This document shows positions 11,167-23,170 of a DNA stretch of 64,000 nucleotides, piece by piece. The translations under genes and the position numbers were made by a program. The notes under the pieces were generated by a model. It was given only the letters and a program-made list of their open reading frames with translations. It was not told the DNA's origin and ran no database searches. This stretch comes from Clusia tigrina (lineage: Eukaryota > Arthropoda > Insecta > Diptera > Clusiidae). The DNA is taken from assembly GCA_920105625.2 (NCBI GenBank), contig OV050033.1:1530001-1594000 (forward strand), written 5' to 3'. The stretch's first letter is position 1, and every line of letters starts with the position of its first letter.

Positions 11167-11289
11167 TTTTTGAACTGGGAACTTTTCTCCAATTGCCTGG
11201 CGGCGTTGTTAACAAAAGCAATTACAATGTGTTGCTGATAAATATGCTGCCTCTGTTGTTGTTGTGTTTATTGCTGCCATTTACGCGCA
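11167..11289 (-). promoter_or_regulatory. 5' UTR part of the proximal start exon
   Basis: The acceptor TTTTCCCCATTTCAG (AG at 11291-11290) is very good, so this exon begins at 11289 and must be joined to an upstream leader. It contains an upstream open frame (11209-11280) and CAA-rich leader sequence. Splicing from a leader is inferred from the acceptor; no RNA evidence is available. Confidence 0.65.
11209..11280 (-). promoter_or_regulatory. upstream ORF in the proximal 5' UTR
   Basis: ATG at 11280-11278 opens 23 codons (MAAINTTTTEAAYLSATHCN CFC) and ends at TAA, 42 nt before the main ATG and in the same frame. It is the kind of leader element that can lower translation of the main frame. 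Whether it is translated is unknown. Confidence 0.5.
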
Positions 11290-12641
11290 CTGAAATGGGG
11301 AAAATGAAAAAATCGTTAATTAAAATGCAAAATTCTTGTTGATTGATAACGGAATACAAGGAGAAACAACATGCAAACATGGGGAGATTGGGAACGCAGC
11401 AGCAAATCAAATGTTTGTCATTTGCAAGAATTTGTTGTTGAACGAGTGTGAGTGAGTTTCAGCCTCCACACACACACAAACACACCTGCTGTCTCTTAAT
11501 GTACCACCGCAGGCACGGATTAATTTTCATCATGATAATGGTGATGACAACTTATCACTAGCAGCCTTGTGTTAATGCACCCAGCCATCCAGGCGTCTAA
11601 CGTGTCTATTCATCTTGGGGCTGGCTCATCATTGTGCCATTAAAGCTGCCTTTTACCTCCGCCGTGTATCGACCATTCCCATTCATGCATTCACAGTATC
11701 CTTTCCGTCTACACGCACAAACCGCTGGAATCGCATGAATCGCATAAAGCAAAATTCCAATTTGTTATTTGAAAATGAAATTGCGTGCGGTTGCGTTTGT
11801 TGCCTCGGAGCTGGTGCCGGAGTTGGTGGTGGCAGTAAATGCGGAAGTATCGGGGACGGGTTCAATTTATATGCTTCGACATGGGGAATGGTCAAGTATT
11901 GCTCATATCTGATTGTATGGCGATAATGGCTTTGATTTTAAGAGGCTGAAGCATAGAAAAAGTCGTGGTAATTTGTGGGTCATTCCAGACTCTAAACAAG
12001 TTTGAATGCATCAGAATTTCCAAACTTTGCGCTGGTGAATATTTGAGCATGTTTTGAATAAAATATGCATATTAGATCAGGGTATGTTGTTGGGGTTTGT
12101 TATAAGAAGTCTCAGCCTTAGACATACGTAGACCACGTGGAATGCAGATTGTAAAACTACTTCTATGAAGGAACCTTTATCTTTTTTGACTAGTTGTTCA
12201 ATTCTCAACCACAAAAATTTGTAATTTTGGCTAGTTGCAACACTGAGGAAAATAGCATGGAATGCTGGCACCCATATATATCACATCAATTGATCATCCA
12301 ATTGGTGTGAATGGCTCATAAGAGATGAGTTTTGTACCATGGAATTGTTTGTTCTGCTGCCGAACTCTTTGCAAGATATGTTTTCAGCCCTTAGTGAACC
12401 CAGCCATTTGCTCTGTTGTCTTCCCACACATAAAACTCGCAAACGATATTTTCTATCCATCGCCGTATCCTTGGCTCAGCGAAAATATTTGCTCATGTTT
12501 AAAGGATTTCAAACCGCATTTCACCGTATTTCTTTTTTAATAACAAAATTCTAAACGCAGTTTATAGCGCAATAACGAATGCAATAAGAGTTGAAAGTAT
12601 AAAAATAAGGTGGGAAATAAATGCTCTGCTACAACACACAA

Positions 12642-12661
12642 ACACACACACACACACACAG
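12642..12661. repeat. (CA)n microsatellite
   Basis: An uninterrupted dinucleotide CA tract of about ten units, preceded by interrupted CA units from about 12633 and followed by GAGAGA. Length polymorphism would be expected. Confidence 0.9.
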
Positions 12662-15141
12662 AGAGAAACTGCAGCCATGCACGCGAATTTATCCCTGCAG
12701 CAAATTTTAGATTGAATGCATGAAGTTGAGTGATGTTCAGTCAGACGGCTTCGTAGATATACTGAGATACAGCTGAGAAGAATTGTGTTTGGTGAGCATA
12801 ATTCTCATATCCGCCATTCGAAAATGACTCAGGGCTATAATGGGTTTGTCAGGATATCCTGGAAAATTAAAAATTTTGAAAAACCATGAAGCTGAGGGTT
12901 GGGATATGATTAACAATCCCCAAAATACGGTTTTTGATATCAGTGAGAGTCGCTGGAGTATTTATGACGATAAGCCAACACGATTCAGTTGCAGAAAAAA
13001 TACTGGAAATTATCACTCTCAGATTCCATTTATGCGAAAATGTCGTCGACAATTGGACTCTTCTATTTGAGTGCTACTACTTTCTAATAACTTCGATTGT
13101 GCTTCCATTATTAATAAAAATACTATAGAAATTTCTCTAATTTGCCATTAAATTTCAAACTGAAGACTTTGAAAATGGAAAATTCCTCAAATACGAACCA
13201 GTTTCTTTTCACTGAAGGGGTGCAATCAAGCAAAGCAACCATGCTATCATCAAAAGCGATAGTTTGGTGAGTTAAGCTCGTAACAGGGTAAAGTAAAAGG
13301 ATATATGAACTCAGATAAGAAAAATAGATGCCAGTGTTCTTCATAAAAGCAACGGGAATAAGTACAACAACAACAGCAAAAATTAAAAACGCCAACTGAG
13401 CACAGCTGAGCTCCACTGAGCTTGAGCTAAGCATGTGCAAATACTAGTTGAGACATATAAATGACAAGTGGCATGTCAGTCAGCGTGGCTGGAAAGCATT
13501 GCCTGACTACTCTGCAAGGTGTAAAAATCACAACATGCACACTGTGACACTGCCAGTGGGGGGTAAGACGAGCAGTCTATGCGGAAGCATGTGGTGGTGT
13601 TTTATGAAACCGTTGTTATTCTCCTTTAGAGGCGGTCCGGAGTAACAATGGAAAATAACAACTTGCCATAATACTTCTGTAATGAAGATGAACTTTTCAG
13701 TGTACTTGAGAGCGGAATAATACAAAATTCAAAGATCCGCATTAATTTTAGTTTTAGCTCTCGCTCCTTAGCATGAGGTAAACATGCATGCCCGAGGACA
13801 AGTTTGAAAGTCGTCATATTGCAAAAATTCCATTACATAATATAATATCAGGAGTTCTACGGCTATAACTGCTTCGTCTTCATAGCTTTATCATTTGTCA
13901 TTGCTTCGACCATAATTTGAAATTGAAATTAAAATTAGTAGAGACGTTCTCAATCCATTTTGCTGACCTTCAGCAATCACTCACAATTAAGACCACACCT
14001 CATGCTTCGCAGCGATACAATATTTTATACTTATAGTACTAATAAATTATTCAGTTTTGAAGCTACATTTACAACAAACAAACAATTTAAATTTTCTCAG
14101 TATATGTCGTCACTCCATCTTCCAGCTTTACGCAGTAAATATAATATCAGAATATCTTCAATGTCCTTGCTTCCCTTTTTTGGGTTTATTTCTTTTCTCT
14201 ACAAGCCATTTCACTGACAAATATTCAACTGTTAAACTATGACAATATGCAACTTCCATTAAGGACTTTTACTGCAAAGAAAGGGAAATGACTTTTTGAA
14301 TTACACCCTAGCACCCACCACCACCCCCCGTAAGCATGTTGTGTTGCTTTTTATTACGTTCATGTGCTGTCAGACAAGACTGCGTGCACCCCGCGGTCCC
14401 ACAGAGAAACAGAGACGGATGTGCGTCAGTCAGAATGGCCAGTCAGAAATGCCAGAACGGAAGTTAAGTGTGGGTCAGTTGATCCTTGAACAGACGTTCG
14501 AGCTAAATTAACTATAAAGTTTAGCGTTTCATAATTCAACAGCGGCAGAGGCAGCGGCAGCGCCAAAGGGAAAGCAATTTAAATGATGTTGAATTTTCAG
14601 CTTTGCGGTGGATTATGATGTAATTGCTCAAGGATGCGCTGCTCTTACTGCTGACCAGCAAACATTTCAAATATGAATTTAGGCAAACATTTTAAATTTC
14701 AGCACGAGTCCAGTGAGACCCGCAATTTCATGACTGCTCGCGCCATTATAAAATATTCACCGCTTAACTTTGCTCAAGCGCCACGCAGGCAAGAAATCAT
14801 TAGGCATTCCTTGTGCGACTTAAGCAACTAACCAGTGACCCCATTTACAGAAATTAAATCAAGCGGATTATCTGCGAAGATGATGAATGAAATGTCCTTG
14901 CAACTAAATGAAGCTATGCTGTATTCACTAAGCTTCTTCTCCTTCTTAGATGGCCATGACAACCCAGTACCGGATTACTGCCTCGCGAATTAAATACCTC
15001 CTTGACTTAGCTACACTTGCCAATATAGGGGCATAGTCGACAATTCCAGCTATAAATTTACTTGAGTAGGATGAAACACGAAACAGGAAACTTCCCATGT
15101 CCTCCCGTGTATCCTGTGAATCGCTGGTTATAAGATAATAA

Positions 15142-15171
15142 ATGCCTCTCTATGAAATGCCTCTCTATGAA
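15142..15171. repeat. 15-bp tandem duplication
   Basis: ATGCCTCTCTATGAA occurs twice head to tail, and a third partial copy (ATGCC) follows. The copies are identical, which suggests a recent slippage duplication. Confidence 0.9.
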
Positions 15172-15940
15172 ATGCCGGTACAAGCAAACGTGGTTAATTT
15201 TGGCTTGCCAGGACAATAATCTACGCGAATTTTTGCGTGAGGCATGCATGAAAGAATTTGCTACATAAATTGCTGATATTGCTGATATTAAGGAATTTCA
15301 AATATGTTTCCTCTAAATAAAGTTTCAGAAAGGAAGTAATTTCATCGCCGAAATGCACCAAATCCTTTTCTGAAATTTACCAATTCCATTGCCGAAATTC
15401 GTATATTCCAAATTACTTATATATTTATATAATATACTCAGATGTTTATGTAAATATAGCATTTTAATTTTTGAAATTTTTTAATCCTTTGTTAAAAATC
15501 AAGTCTACAACTTCGGAAATTCAAAATCACTTTCTCGACTTATGAAGTCAACTTTTCAATATCTAAACATAGACATTTTATTAGTGAAATTTATAACTGA
15601 AAGTCCTTTTGTAACTTTAACCCGACTAAAGGTTGGAGCTCCTTGGAAACGTCGGTCAAAGGCACATAAATTGCGTCTACTGTTGAAGTGCACTTTTGGC
15701 TTTCCCTAATCGGGTCTCAGCAGAGCGCCTACAGAAGATGTGGTTATTAGCCCGCTTGCTGGCAGTGATGCAAATTGATGGTGCCTCATATCAGCACATT
15801 CTGCACAGCTCTCACATGGCCACTTTGCCCACCTGACTGTGCTCCTTGGCTATGATTACACGCTTTGCTACAAAAGCAAAAAGGAATAAATAAGTGCATG
15901 CGCAATTAACTTGGAACAAGCGCGCTCTGGCATTACTTAC

Positions 15941-16060
15941 GAGGCGGCGGGCACATTCTTTCGATTTACAGTACGCTCACTGGTCCAGCGTGATCTGAAT
16001 TCAGATTGCATGTTATAATTCATAAGCACTGCAAAGGCGACACGCCCCCCGCTCAACACG
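15941..16060 (-). promoter_or_regulatory. candidate leader exon for the proximal isoform
   Basis: On the minus strand, GCCCGCCGCCTC|GTAAGTAATG gives a strong donor with GT at 15940-15939. The DNA just upstream (to about 16400) is distinctly richer in G+C and CpG than its surroundings, as expected around a fly transcription start. The 5' end of the exon was not located; the upper coordinate is only a guess. It is the nearest good minus-strand donor I found upstream of the acceptor at 11290. A 103-codon open frame covers it but has no clear protein character. Confidence 0.4.
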
Positions 16061-16399
16061 GCGAAAGCACACGTCCAATTTATGGCGAAACAGTGTTGCC
16101 GCCTCATTTCAAACGCGTCGTTTCGCACGCTTTTGTCTGGGCCCGGCTTCGGCTTTTGTGCACTTGCAGAACGCAGGCGCACACGCACGTCTGCGCTGCT
16201 GGCGATGATAATGGTACTGCCGATGGGCGTGGAGCTTGGGGCGTGCACTGGCTGGATTTCTGGTCGAGCAGGCGTAATCAGAAATCACCCGTAAAGTAGA
16301 TGCATGTGTGCCTGCGCAGTCTGCGCATTTCTTCACGTAATTAATTAAAAATATTCTGCGAGACGCGGAGGCAAAATTCGAAGCAAGCGACTTCAAAAT

Positions 16400-19300
16400 G
16401 CAACGAGAGAAGGAGTGAAGTGAACAAAATATTCCTACAAATTATTCGCCCACATATCCTAATGGGGTTTTCGGCGGATCAGCGGAGATTTGCAATAGTT
16501 TTGTGTGCACTACTCCAGAAATGTGGATTTAATGAAAGTAGACGCAGATTGGGACCGCTTCAGATGCGAAAGCGGCTTACCGCAAAAGTAGTCGGCAATT
16601 TTATGTAATATGAGTTGCGCGTGACGTGACTTTTTCCGTGACACGGTGATATTGCGCAAGGCGATCGTGAGGAATTCCAAGAAGATAATCACGAAAATTA
16701 CTAATTAACTGAGGGAGTGCAATATTTCAGGCTTCAGTTTGCTTTCGGGCGATTCCTTTGTGACTCATGATAATTTGGTGTATATCAAAATTCGCATTGT
16801 TGAATGTGCCATTCACAAAGTTATGAGCAAAATTACCACCATAGTGACATTATAAGGCAGTTAAAACAAATGGTAAAAAATGATTAAATAAATATAATAT
16901 TTCTAATAAGGAGAATCCTATGACGACCGTACCAGTGAATTTCCTGCCATTGAAACAGGAAAGCTGGCAATACTCCGTAGTCAGTCTAGAGAAGTCCAAT
17001 TATCAATTCTTCGCCAGTTCGCAATCCTCTCCACTCTTTCTTCATTAACTTAAGCACTTAAAGTCATTCCAAATGCGTTCACTGACCATAAAAAACGCGC
17101 AGATGCACACATATTCATGGCCACAGTACGCGAATACGTTAATTGATAGCACGCCACAGTGCGTTCAACCAGAAACATATATTTACAGATACACCCAATT
17201 TCTCCTCGTCGTTCTCCTCGTTGTACATCCAATTTCTCCTCGACTTTCTAGTATACCAAATATGCAGGGGGAATTACGTTATATATCGTGTGTGGACTGA
17301 ACACTTTGACATAAACTGATTTTGGATGCATAAAATGCTATTTTTTGTAATATTTACTGGAGATGCATGGTAGCAGGAGTTGAAAAGTACATTTGATAAC
17401 TTAAATTTCATCCATAACTAAACCAAATAGTCACAAACGAGGAAATGAGGAATTTACTTAAATTTGACCACTTTTTTGGGAATCTATGTTATTGATTTCT
17501 TAAAAGTAGTAAAGATATCTTTTAATTAGATTCTTTAAAGCAAACAAACGCACAAATCTGAATATGTATGAAGTAATCGAGAATGTTGTACGCAGCGCAG
17601 ATGTCAACACGAAGAGCTGTTACCAGTTTTAAAGTCGTATCCCGGCAGCTGTGAAGGCCAAATCCTGTATTTTTAAAATTCTTGGCTTATCTTCGCCTTA
17701 ATTCTTTCTTTTTAAAAGTTGTTCGTTTATCATGGTGGAATTGGAGATATTGGACATACTCACTGTTGCTCAGTAAGTGAATCCGATCTTCGTTTGCTTC
17801 TGAACGGGTGCAGTTGCACTCAGCAATGTTTGTATCAGACCCCGCTTTGTTCGTTTTGCATGGTTGCGTCTGCGTGGCGGGAGTGAGTATCGCTGTCATA
17901 GTACAACAACCAGGCATGATAACAACAACGCGCGTTGTTGTTGAGAAGTCACGCCTTTTATTGAAAATACAAACAACACGATTACGCTCACAACAAAATA
18001 CCGGCGCTCTGCGTCAAATAGTAGTATGCGTTCGCTGGGAGGGCAGGAGGAGATCTCTTAACGACTTGTCAACTTGCATGCGTAAATATAATTCTTATTG
18101 ACGCGACATGCGTCGTGGAACGGTTTATTATTGTTGTTTGTTGTAAAACTGCGTTTTTGATTTTCGAGCCCCGCCGACGACGGTGCGAGTTACATACGAA
18201 AAATGTGCCTGTCTTATTACTTGTATCTGACAATATGCATCAAAGGGCAACATTGTGGCTTGGTTCGGGTTTTTCTTGAAATCTGACCATGTGGCACCCC
18301 ACATAAATAAGTGCATTCATGCATATGTATATATAATCCGATAAATTATGTTGCACAGACAGGCCCAATATTTATACTTGTTTCAATAGCGGATTTTCCA
18401 GTTGAGTAGAAAGGCCACAATTTGGGGAGACAGATTCTTGTTGATCAGGCTCCATATGGGATGTTATTGAACCATTTCCGAAAAGCGTATATCACAGTGA
18501 TAAGCAATGCTCGATATATTCTAGACTCTATCGAAAGATACAGTTACCTCTGCATGTAGTATTATCAAAAGTGCCTGGAGAAATGTGTATATAGTTTAAT
18601 AGGTAAATAGAGCCTCCTACGACGCTTACGATAATTCGGCAGGCTTGATATGATTAGGCACCTAATACAAGCTTAAAGACTCTTGGAGAATTTACATATA
18701 TTGACTGCATTGATCGAGGTTTGCTTCTCTTCTTAGAAGTTTTGATGACAAACAATCTCGTTTTACCACTTTTAGTTAAGTCGTCACTTTACTATCGACG
18801 TCACATTAGGTTTGGCGACAGTTCAAAGTTCGATATTCTCTCACTGCTTTATCTTTATAACAACCTTAAGTTTTGGTATCTGCTTACAGCAATTATTGTT
18901 CTTATTCCCACAAGATGCTTCACTAATTTGAAATGCTCGTCTTCACTGGAACCCAGCTTCAGTCACTGCTTAGATTGTCGAGTGGTGCCTTTAGCAGATG
19001 CTTGAAAAAATTGGTTCGTAATTAAGTTTTCACCTCTGGAGGGTATGTCCAGCTGATTCAGTCATACGTTAATATTCGACTTTGATATCGATGCTCCTTG
19101 CTAACTTTAATTATTAGAGTTCCTTGGACTAGGTCTGTTACTGGAATCATTTAAATAAACTGCTAAAAAGAAGGGCATCTTCCAAGCTTCTATCCTAACT
19201 ACCACCAAAATGTATTCTCTGGGCTTATTTTCCACCCTTCTGCAGAATCACAGCAAATTGAAAATTCAAAATGGTTTCAGCTTCATTTACGAACCCCTTC

Positions 19301-22300
19301 CGCACGCACTCGTGTCTGACGCTGGCGCAGATTGCGAATATTTCTCCAAATATCCAAATTCCACTTTGTCATAATTTGCTAAAATATTCATGGCCAAAAA
19401 AATTGCTGCTAATTCCTTTGTTATGTGCAGAGCAGCTGCACCCAAGCTGCACAAAAGAGTCGGACAAGTCGGCGTGAAATTGTTGTGCTCATCATCACGG
19501 AAGCTGCAAAGTTACCCCCAAAAACTGACTTCACACACAGAAAACGACCCACGCTTATCCCTTCCAGCGAATGATTCCATTATTTTAATTTGGATTTGCA
19601 CAATACGCTCGATATGCACACCTCGCACCAGTCCAGAGAACCTGCCTTGGTGTGGCACACAAAGTTAGGTCACATCGAAGGGCGGTAATTTTCACTCTGA
19701 ATGCTGAAATTTATTTCAGAGATTTACGACTTTAAAAAGCTTAAAATAAAAAAGGCACAAAGGGGGACTAATAAAAATACAATAAAATTCTATGTGGGAC
19801 TCGGTGAAGCGTAACCATCGCCCACCGGCGCGACACGCTCACCCGTTTCCAATCGACACGCAAATTGCCGGCATATCCTGCTACACATTAGCCTCGCAAT
19901 TGAAAGCTCCTGCATTTCTTACCCCCACTTCGCCTGGCGTCACGTGATTTGCCCGTTTGCAAGGAAAATTTTACATTCTACACATTTGCAAGGAAAAATT
20001 CAAATTTTACACATCATCAGTTCCTCACGATAAATAATTACAGCGCTTTCCCCTTTGTGGAAGCGTGATTCAATCGAGCATCTTGGCGCACTTCGAATAT
20101 AAGGGTGCTCCGCTGTCTCTCAACTAGACTCTGACTCGATGGCTTAATTAAATAGCTGGCAATGGGGTGCCGTTGTTCATGTGTTCCGTGAGATTTCTGT
20201 GTGCATGGTGCTGAGGGAATACGTGTTTGACATGGGAGCTGGCTGACTAGCTCGCTACACTTGTGGACGTCAGCTGTCAACTTAAACTGCTTAAAATTTG
20301 AAAAATTGTTTTAGAAAAGTAGAATTACTGGATTGACATGCGAATGCTATGTCGTAGAAGTCAGAACAGGGAAAAAGCCAGAGCACTCAAGTTTCAAAGA
20401 GGGGAATGGAGTCCTTAAGCAGTGTTTTTGAACTGAGGCGCACTAATTTCATAGTGAATGGGAATGGAATAAGAATACGGAATCAGTTGATTTCAGTCCA
20501 CAATTTATATCTATGAATTCAGTCTTCAGTATATATCAATGATTGGATATGAATATCAATTCCAACATCTGTTAAATGTAATTATTTTACTCATAACTAG
20601 AAAGGATTTGGATGAAAATTTAAATTTTTACAAGTGTATGGAACATCAGCACGACATCATCATAGTTTTTTTTCGAACCGAGCTACAGTTCGAGAACTTT
20701 CCCCAGTAAATCTTTCTTTTCACACAACTTCCCAAAATTCTGTTTCAATGCATATACTATAGCTCTTGCATGTTCATAAAGGATTTCAGACTATTTGCTC
20801 CTTATAGGAATGATCTGATTTTGCTGTTGTCCTTACCGGATTACTACTAATATTTCCGCTAAGCCAATTGACTCTCCGATACTATCACGGTTTATATACT
20901 CAGCTGTGAGTATTTATACTTCCCTCTACTTAAATGCACTTGACCATGTATTCATTTAAACCATCATTTTAAACCTTGGTAGCATCATTGTAATATTTGC
21001 ACAATTCCACCGGGAACCTTCACAGTGCACATTTAAAATTGTTATTACAAAACTTGGACAGACCAGTGAGTAAACACGCCCACTTACACACATGCACTCA
21101 CATCTGCCCATTAAGAAGCCGTCGAAGTATTGTTGGCCATCGCACAGCATCCTGAATGCAAATAAATTGGAAACTTCCCTCTTGGAAACTGGAAATAAAA
21201 GCACAACATTTGCATTTACTTTTTTCCTTATCAAATATCACGTTAACAATCACAGAGGAATTTAAACTGAGCTGCTGTCCAACTCAACTTCATCAGCTTC
21301 ATCATTTTGCTTTCATTAAAAAACTAACAAACTGACCAGGTTGGCTCGGAATGGATGAAATGGAGAAAAGCGTTTCCGAATTGTTTTGTTACAACGTCTG
21401 TCTGAGTCAGACAGCAGCGCATTGTGAAGGATACAGCGTAGTCGCGGCGGGGAGACTGGCCAGCAGTTGGTCTGGCGGTCCGGCCGTTTGGAGTGATGTG
21501 GTTGCTTGACTCCGCTCCATACAGGAATCCCGCATGTGTATTACGTGAGAGAATAGTGTAAAGCAAATATAGACTTTTGACTGACGATTTTCATTTCAAT
21601 CAAATTGTTGTCACAGCCGTGTATAACTCGCTATTTTCCTTTGGCTGTGACAACAAAAGCGCAGGATATTTCTTTTTGTGGGATTTTGGCTCGTTTTCCC
21701 CTATTTTTTTGTTGGATTCATTAAAGTTGGCTGTAAATTAAAGTGTCCAGGGGCCTTCAATATAGACTGAGTTTTTAGTATGAACAGTGTTTGTCATCAA
21801 AACATTCATTGTTCCAATATTTTAAATATTGTTCAATATAAAGACTTTTAGACCGTGTTTTGTATTATTTTAATCTTCAATTTGTTCAGAGAGTACCACT
21901 CAAACTGGCTGTACCGCTCTCACTAACTACTCGTGTCTAATCAATTGTTTAATAAAACTTGAAACACAATTTATCAAAACATGCAACCACAATTTGACGT
22001 CATAGGGTGTCCGAACGACACAGTGGGTCCCATCGTTACATTTTTGACTTATGATTGAAATTTCAAATATTGTTTATCATAATCGACCTAAAGATGGGGA
22101 GTTGCTTATGCCAATCATAAGATGGGTTGTCTATATCCGTATATTGATGCTTTTTGGGGTAAGCGTCGATTTCAACCCCTAAAAATGCACACGCGAGAAG
22201 GCATGCGAAGCTGCGTTCGAAGGCTGGCTGATGTTCTCGTGTGCAAGAGGTATATAAGTGACTGCATACGAGACATTATAACCCAAAGAGTTCTCTTAAA

Positions 22301-22870
22301 GAATTTGTATATATAGACTCAGTTTAAGCAACCTTAAATTAGGTATATATATCGGACCCAAACACTGCCACTTTCCGTAAGCTTCTTTGGTTGGAAAACG
22401 TTCTTAAGAACTACGGGATGTACGTTACCTATTTCTTTGAATAGACCATTTCTAGCACTCTTTGGACCAATGTTGTTCTGGACAATAGATTTCCCTATCT
22501 GTCCAATTGTAAACTGAATAAAACACAGCACTGAGTGTGTGTGTGATGTATTTGTAATGGGCGGCACGACCGATTGTAGATATTAATTGCTTTGTTCCCA
22601 TTTTTGCTTCGGATTAAACTGAATTGATACGTCACATCGGTGCCCTCGTCGTAAGTCTCTTGTTGCACATCATTGCCCGCTGATTTATGTACCAGCGAAC
22701 AGTCCAAAAGAAAATGCAACTTGCAGGTCTGGCTGTGATATTTGACAACTTCACCTACGTCAGCAGGCAGCAGCCGACGAATTTGTGCAGTGCTCTTTGT
22801 TTGTGCGGTTGTTGCCGTGCCATAAAATATCATGAATGGCGCCTCTCTGTTTGACAGCTGGAAAGACGCC
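16400..22870. other. long non-coding stretch within the distal intron
   Basis: AT-rich DNA with no accepted exon. Open frames stay under 100 codons, and none has paired splice sites in a matching phase. A strong 14-bp inverted repeat lies at 21605-21656. A plus-strand GTGAGT near 17880 and GTAAGT near 17771 are possible but unsupported donors. Confidence 0.5.
21605..21656. repeat. 14-bp perfect inverted repeat
   Basis: TTGTTGTCACAGCC at 21605-21618 and its exact complement at 21643-21656 are separated by a 24-nt loop. A transcript through either strand could fold into a stable stem. No transposon end structure or duplication flanks it that I could see. It may be a protein-binding or RNA-folding element, or chance. 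Confidence 0.8.
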
Positions 22871-22977
22871 GGCGTATAAATAAACAATTTTGAAACGATT
22901 CGATCCAGTTCGGCGATTATTTTGTTCGGAAGTGATGGATGCGGATCAGTGAGTTTAGTTGTGAGGGGCAGAAACAT
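22495..22977 (-). CDS. unrecognised 160-codon open frame (doubtful)
   Basis: A real ATG (22977-22975) opens 160 codons, the longest uninterrupted ATG frame in the window outside the Gln-rich exon region. The middle has plausible composition, for example VGEVVKYHSQTCKLHFLLDC and TYDEGTDVTYQFSLIRSK. The end is low complexity (IHHTHTQCC). No domain, signal peptide or clear splice site supports it. The plus strand at its 5' end carries a core promoter (22875-22948), so part of its composition may reflect that promoter. The length is near what chance can give in 64 kb on six frames. Confidence 0.15.
   Translation of the reverse strand: MFLPLTTKLTDPHPSLPNKIIAELDRIVSKLFIYTPASFQLSNREAPFMIFYGTATTAQTKSTAQIRRLLPADVGEVVKYHSQTCKLHFLLDCSLVHKSAGNDVQQETYDEGTDVTYQFSLIRSKNGNKAINIYNRSCRPLQIHHTHTQCCVLFSLQLDR
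22875..22910 (+). promoter_or_regulatory. TATA box and initiator, plus strand
   Basis: TATAAATA begins at 22875 and an initiator-like TCCAGTT lies at 22904-22910, with the central A at 22907, 32 bp from the first T of the box. That spacing is the canonical one for insect TATA promoters. A short leader, an ATG and a strong donor follow directly. The expected transcript start is about 22907. Confidence 0.5.
22935..22948 (+). CDS. candidate mini first coding exon MDAD
   Basis: ATG at 22935 gives ATG GAT GCG GAT CA before GTGAGTTTAG (GT at 22949-22950). The leader from the predicted start is only about 28 nt. If joined to the acceptor at 33249-33250, the frame would read 27 codons (MDADHYQRLELLERPGKGG then IPQHFYWS) and stop, so the ATG would act as an upstream ORF of the plus-strand gene. 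It may instead belong to a different gene or be chance. The support is the coincidence of box, initiator, ATG and donor within 75 bp. Confidence 0.35.
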
Positions 22978-23126
22978 TCATTGAAATGAGAACGAAACGG
23001 TCATGTTTAATTGAGTGATAATCGGAATTGCGGACCAAATTGGTAGTTTCATGTAAAATATCAATTTCTTTGTATTCAGCACACGCCCAGTCAAAACTGG
23101 GAAATGGAAAAATCTCATTCGCACAT

Positions 23127-23170
23127 TAGGTGCGTATAATGACTTCCCTAGGTGTGTATAATGACTTCAC
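23127..23170. repeat. 22-bp tandem duplication
   Basis: The unit starting TAGGTGCGTATAATGACTTC occurs at 23127-23148 and, with two changes, at 23149-23170. Confidence 0.85.

Larger units (their letters stand above)
11290..15940 (-). other. non-coding stretch, probable leader intron
   Basis: This lies between the proximal start exon and the candidate leader exon ending at 15941. It holds a (CA)n tract near 12642-12661, further CA-rich DNA near 11467-11483, and a 15-bp tandem duplication at 15142-15171. No splice-bounded open frame was accepted on either strand. Confidence 0.5.
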
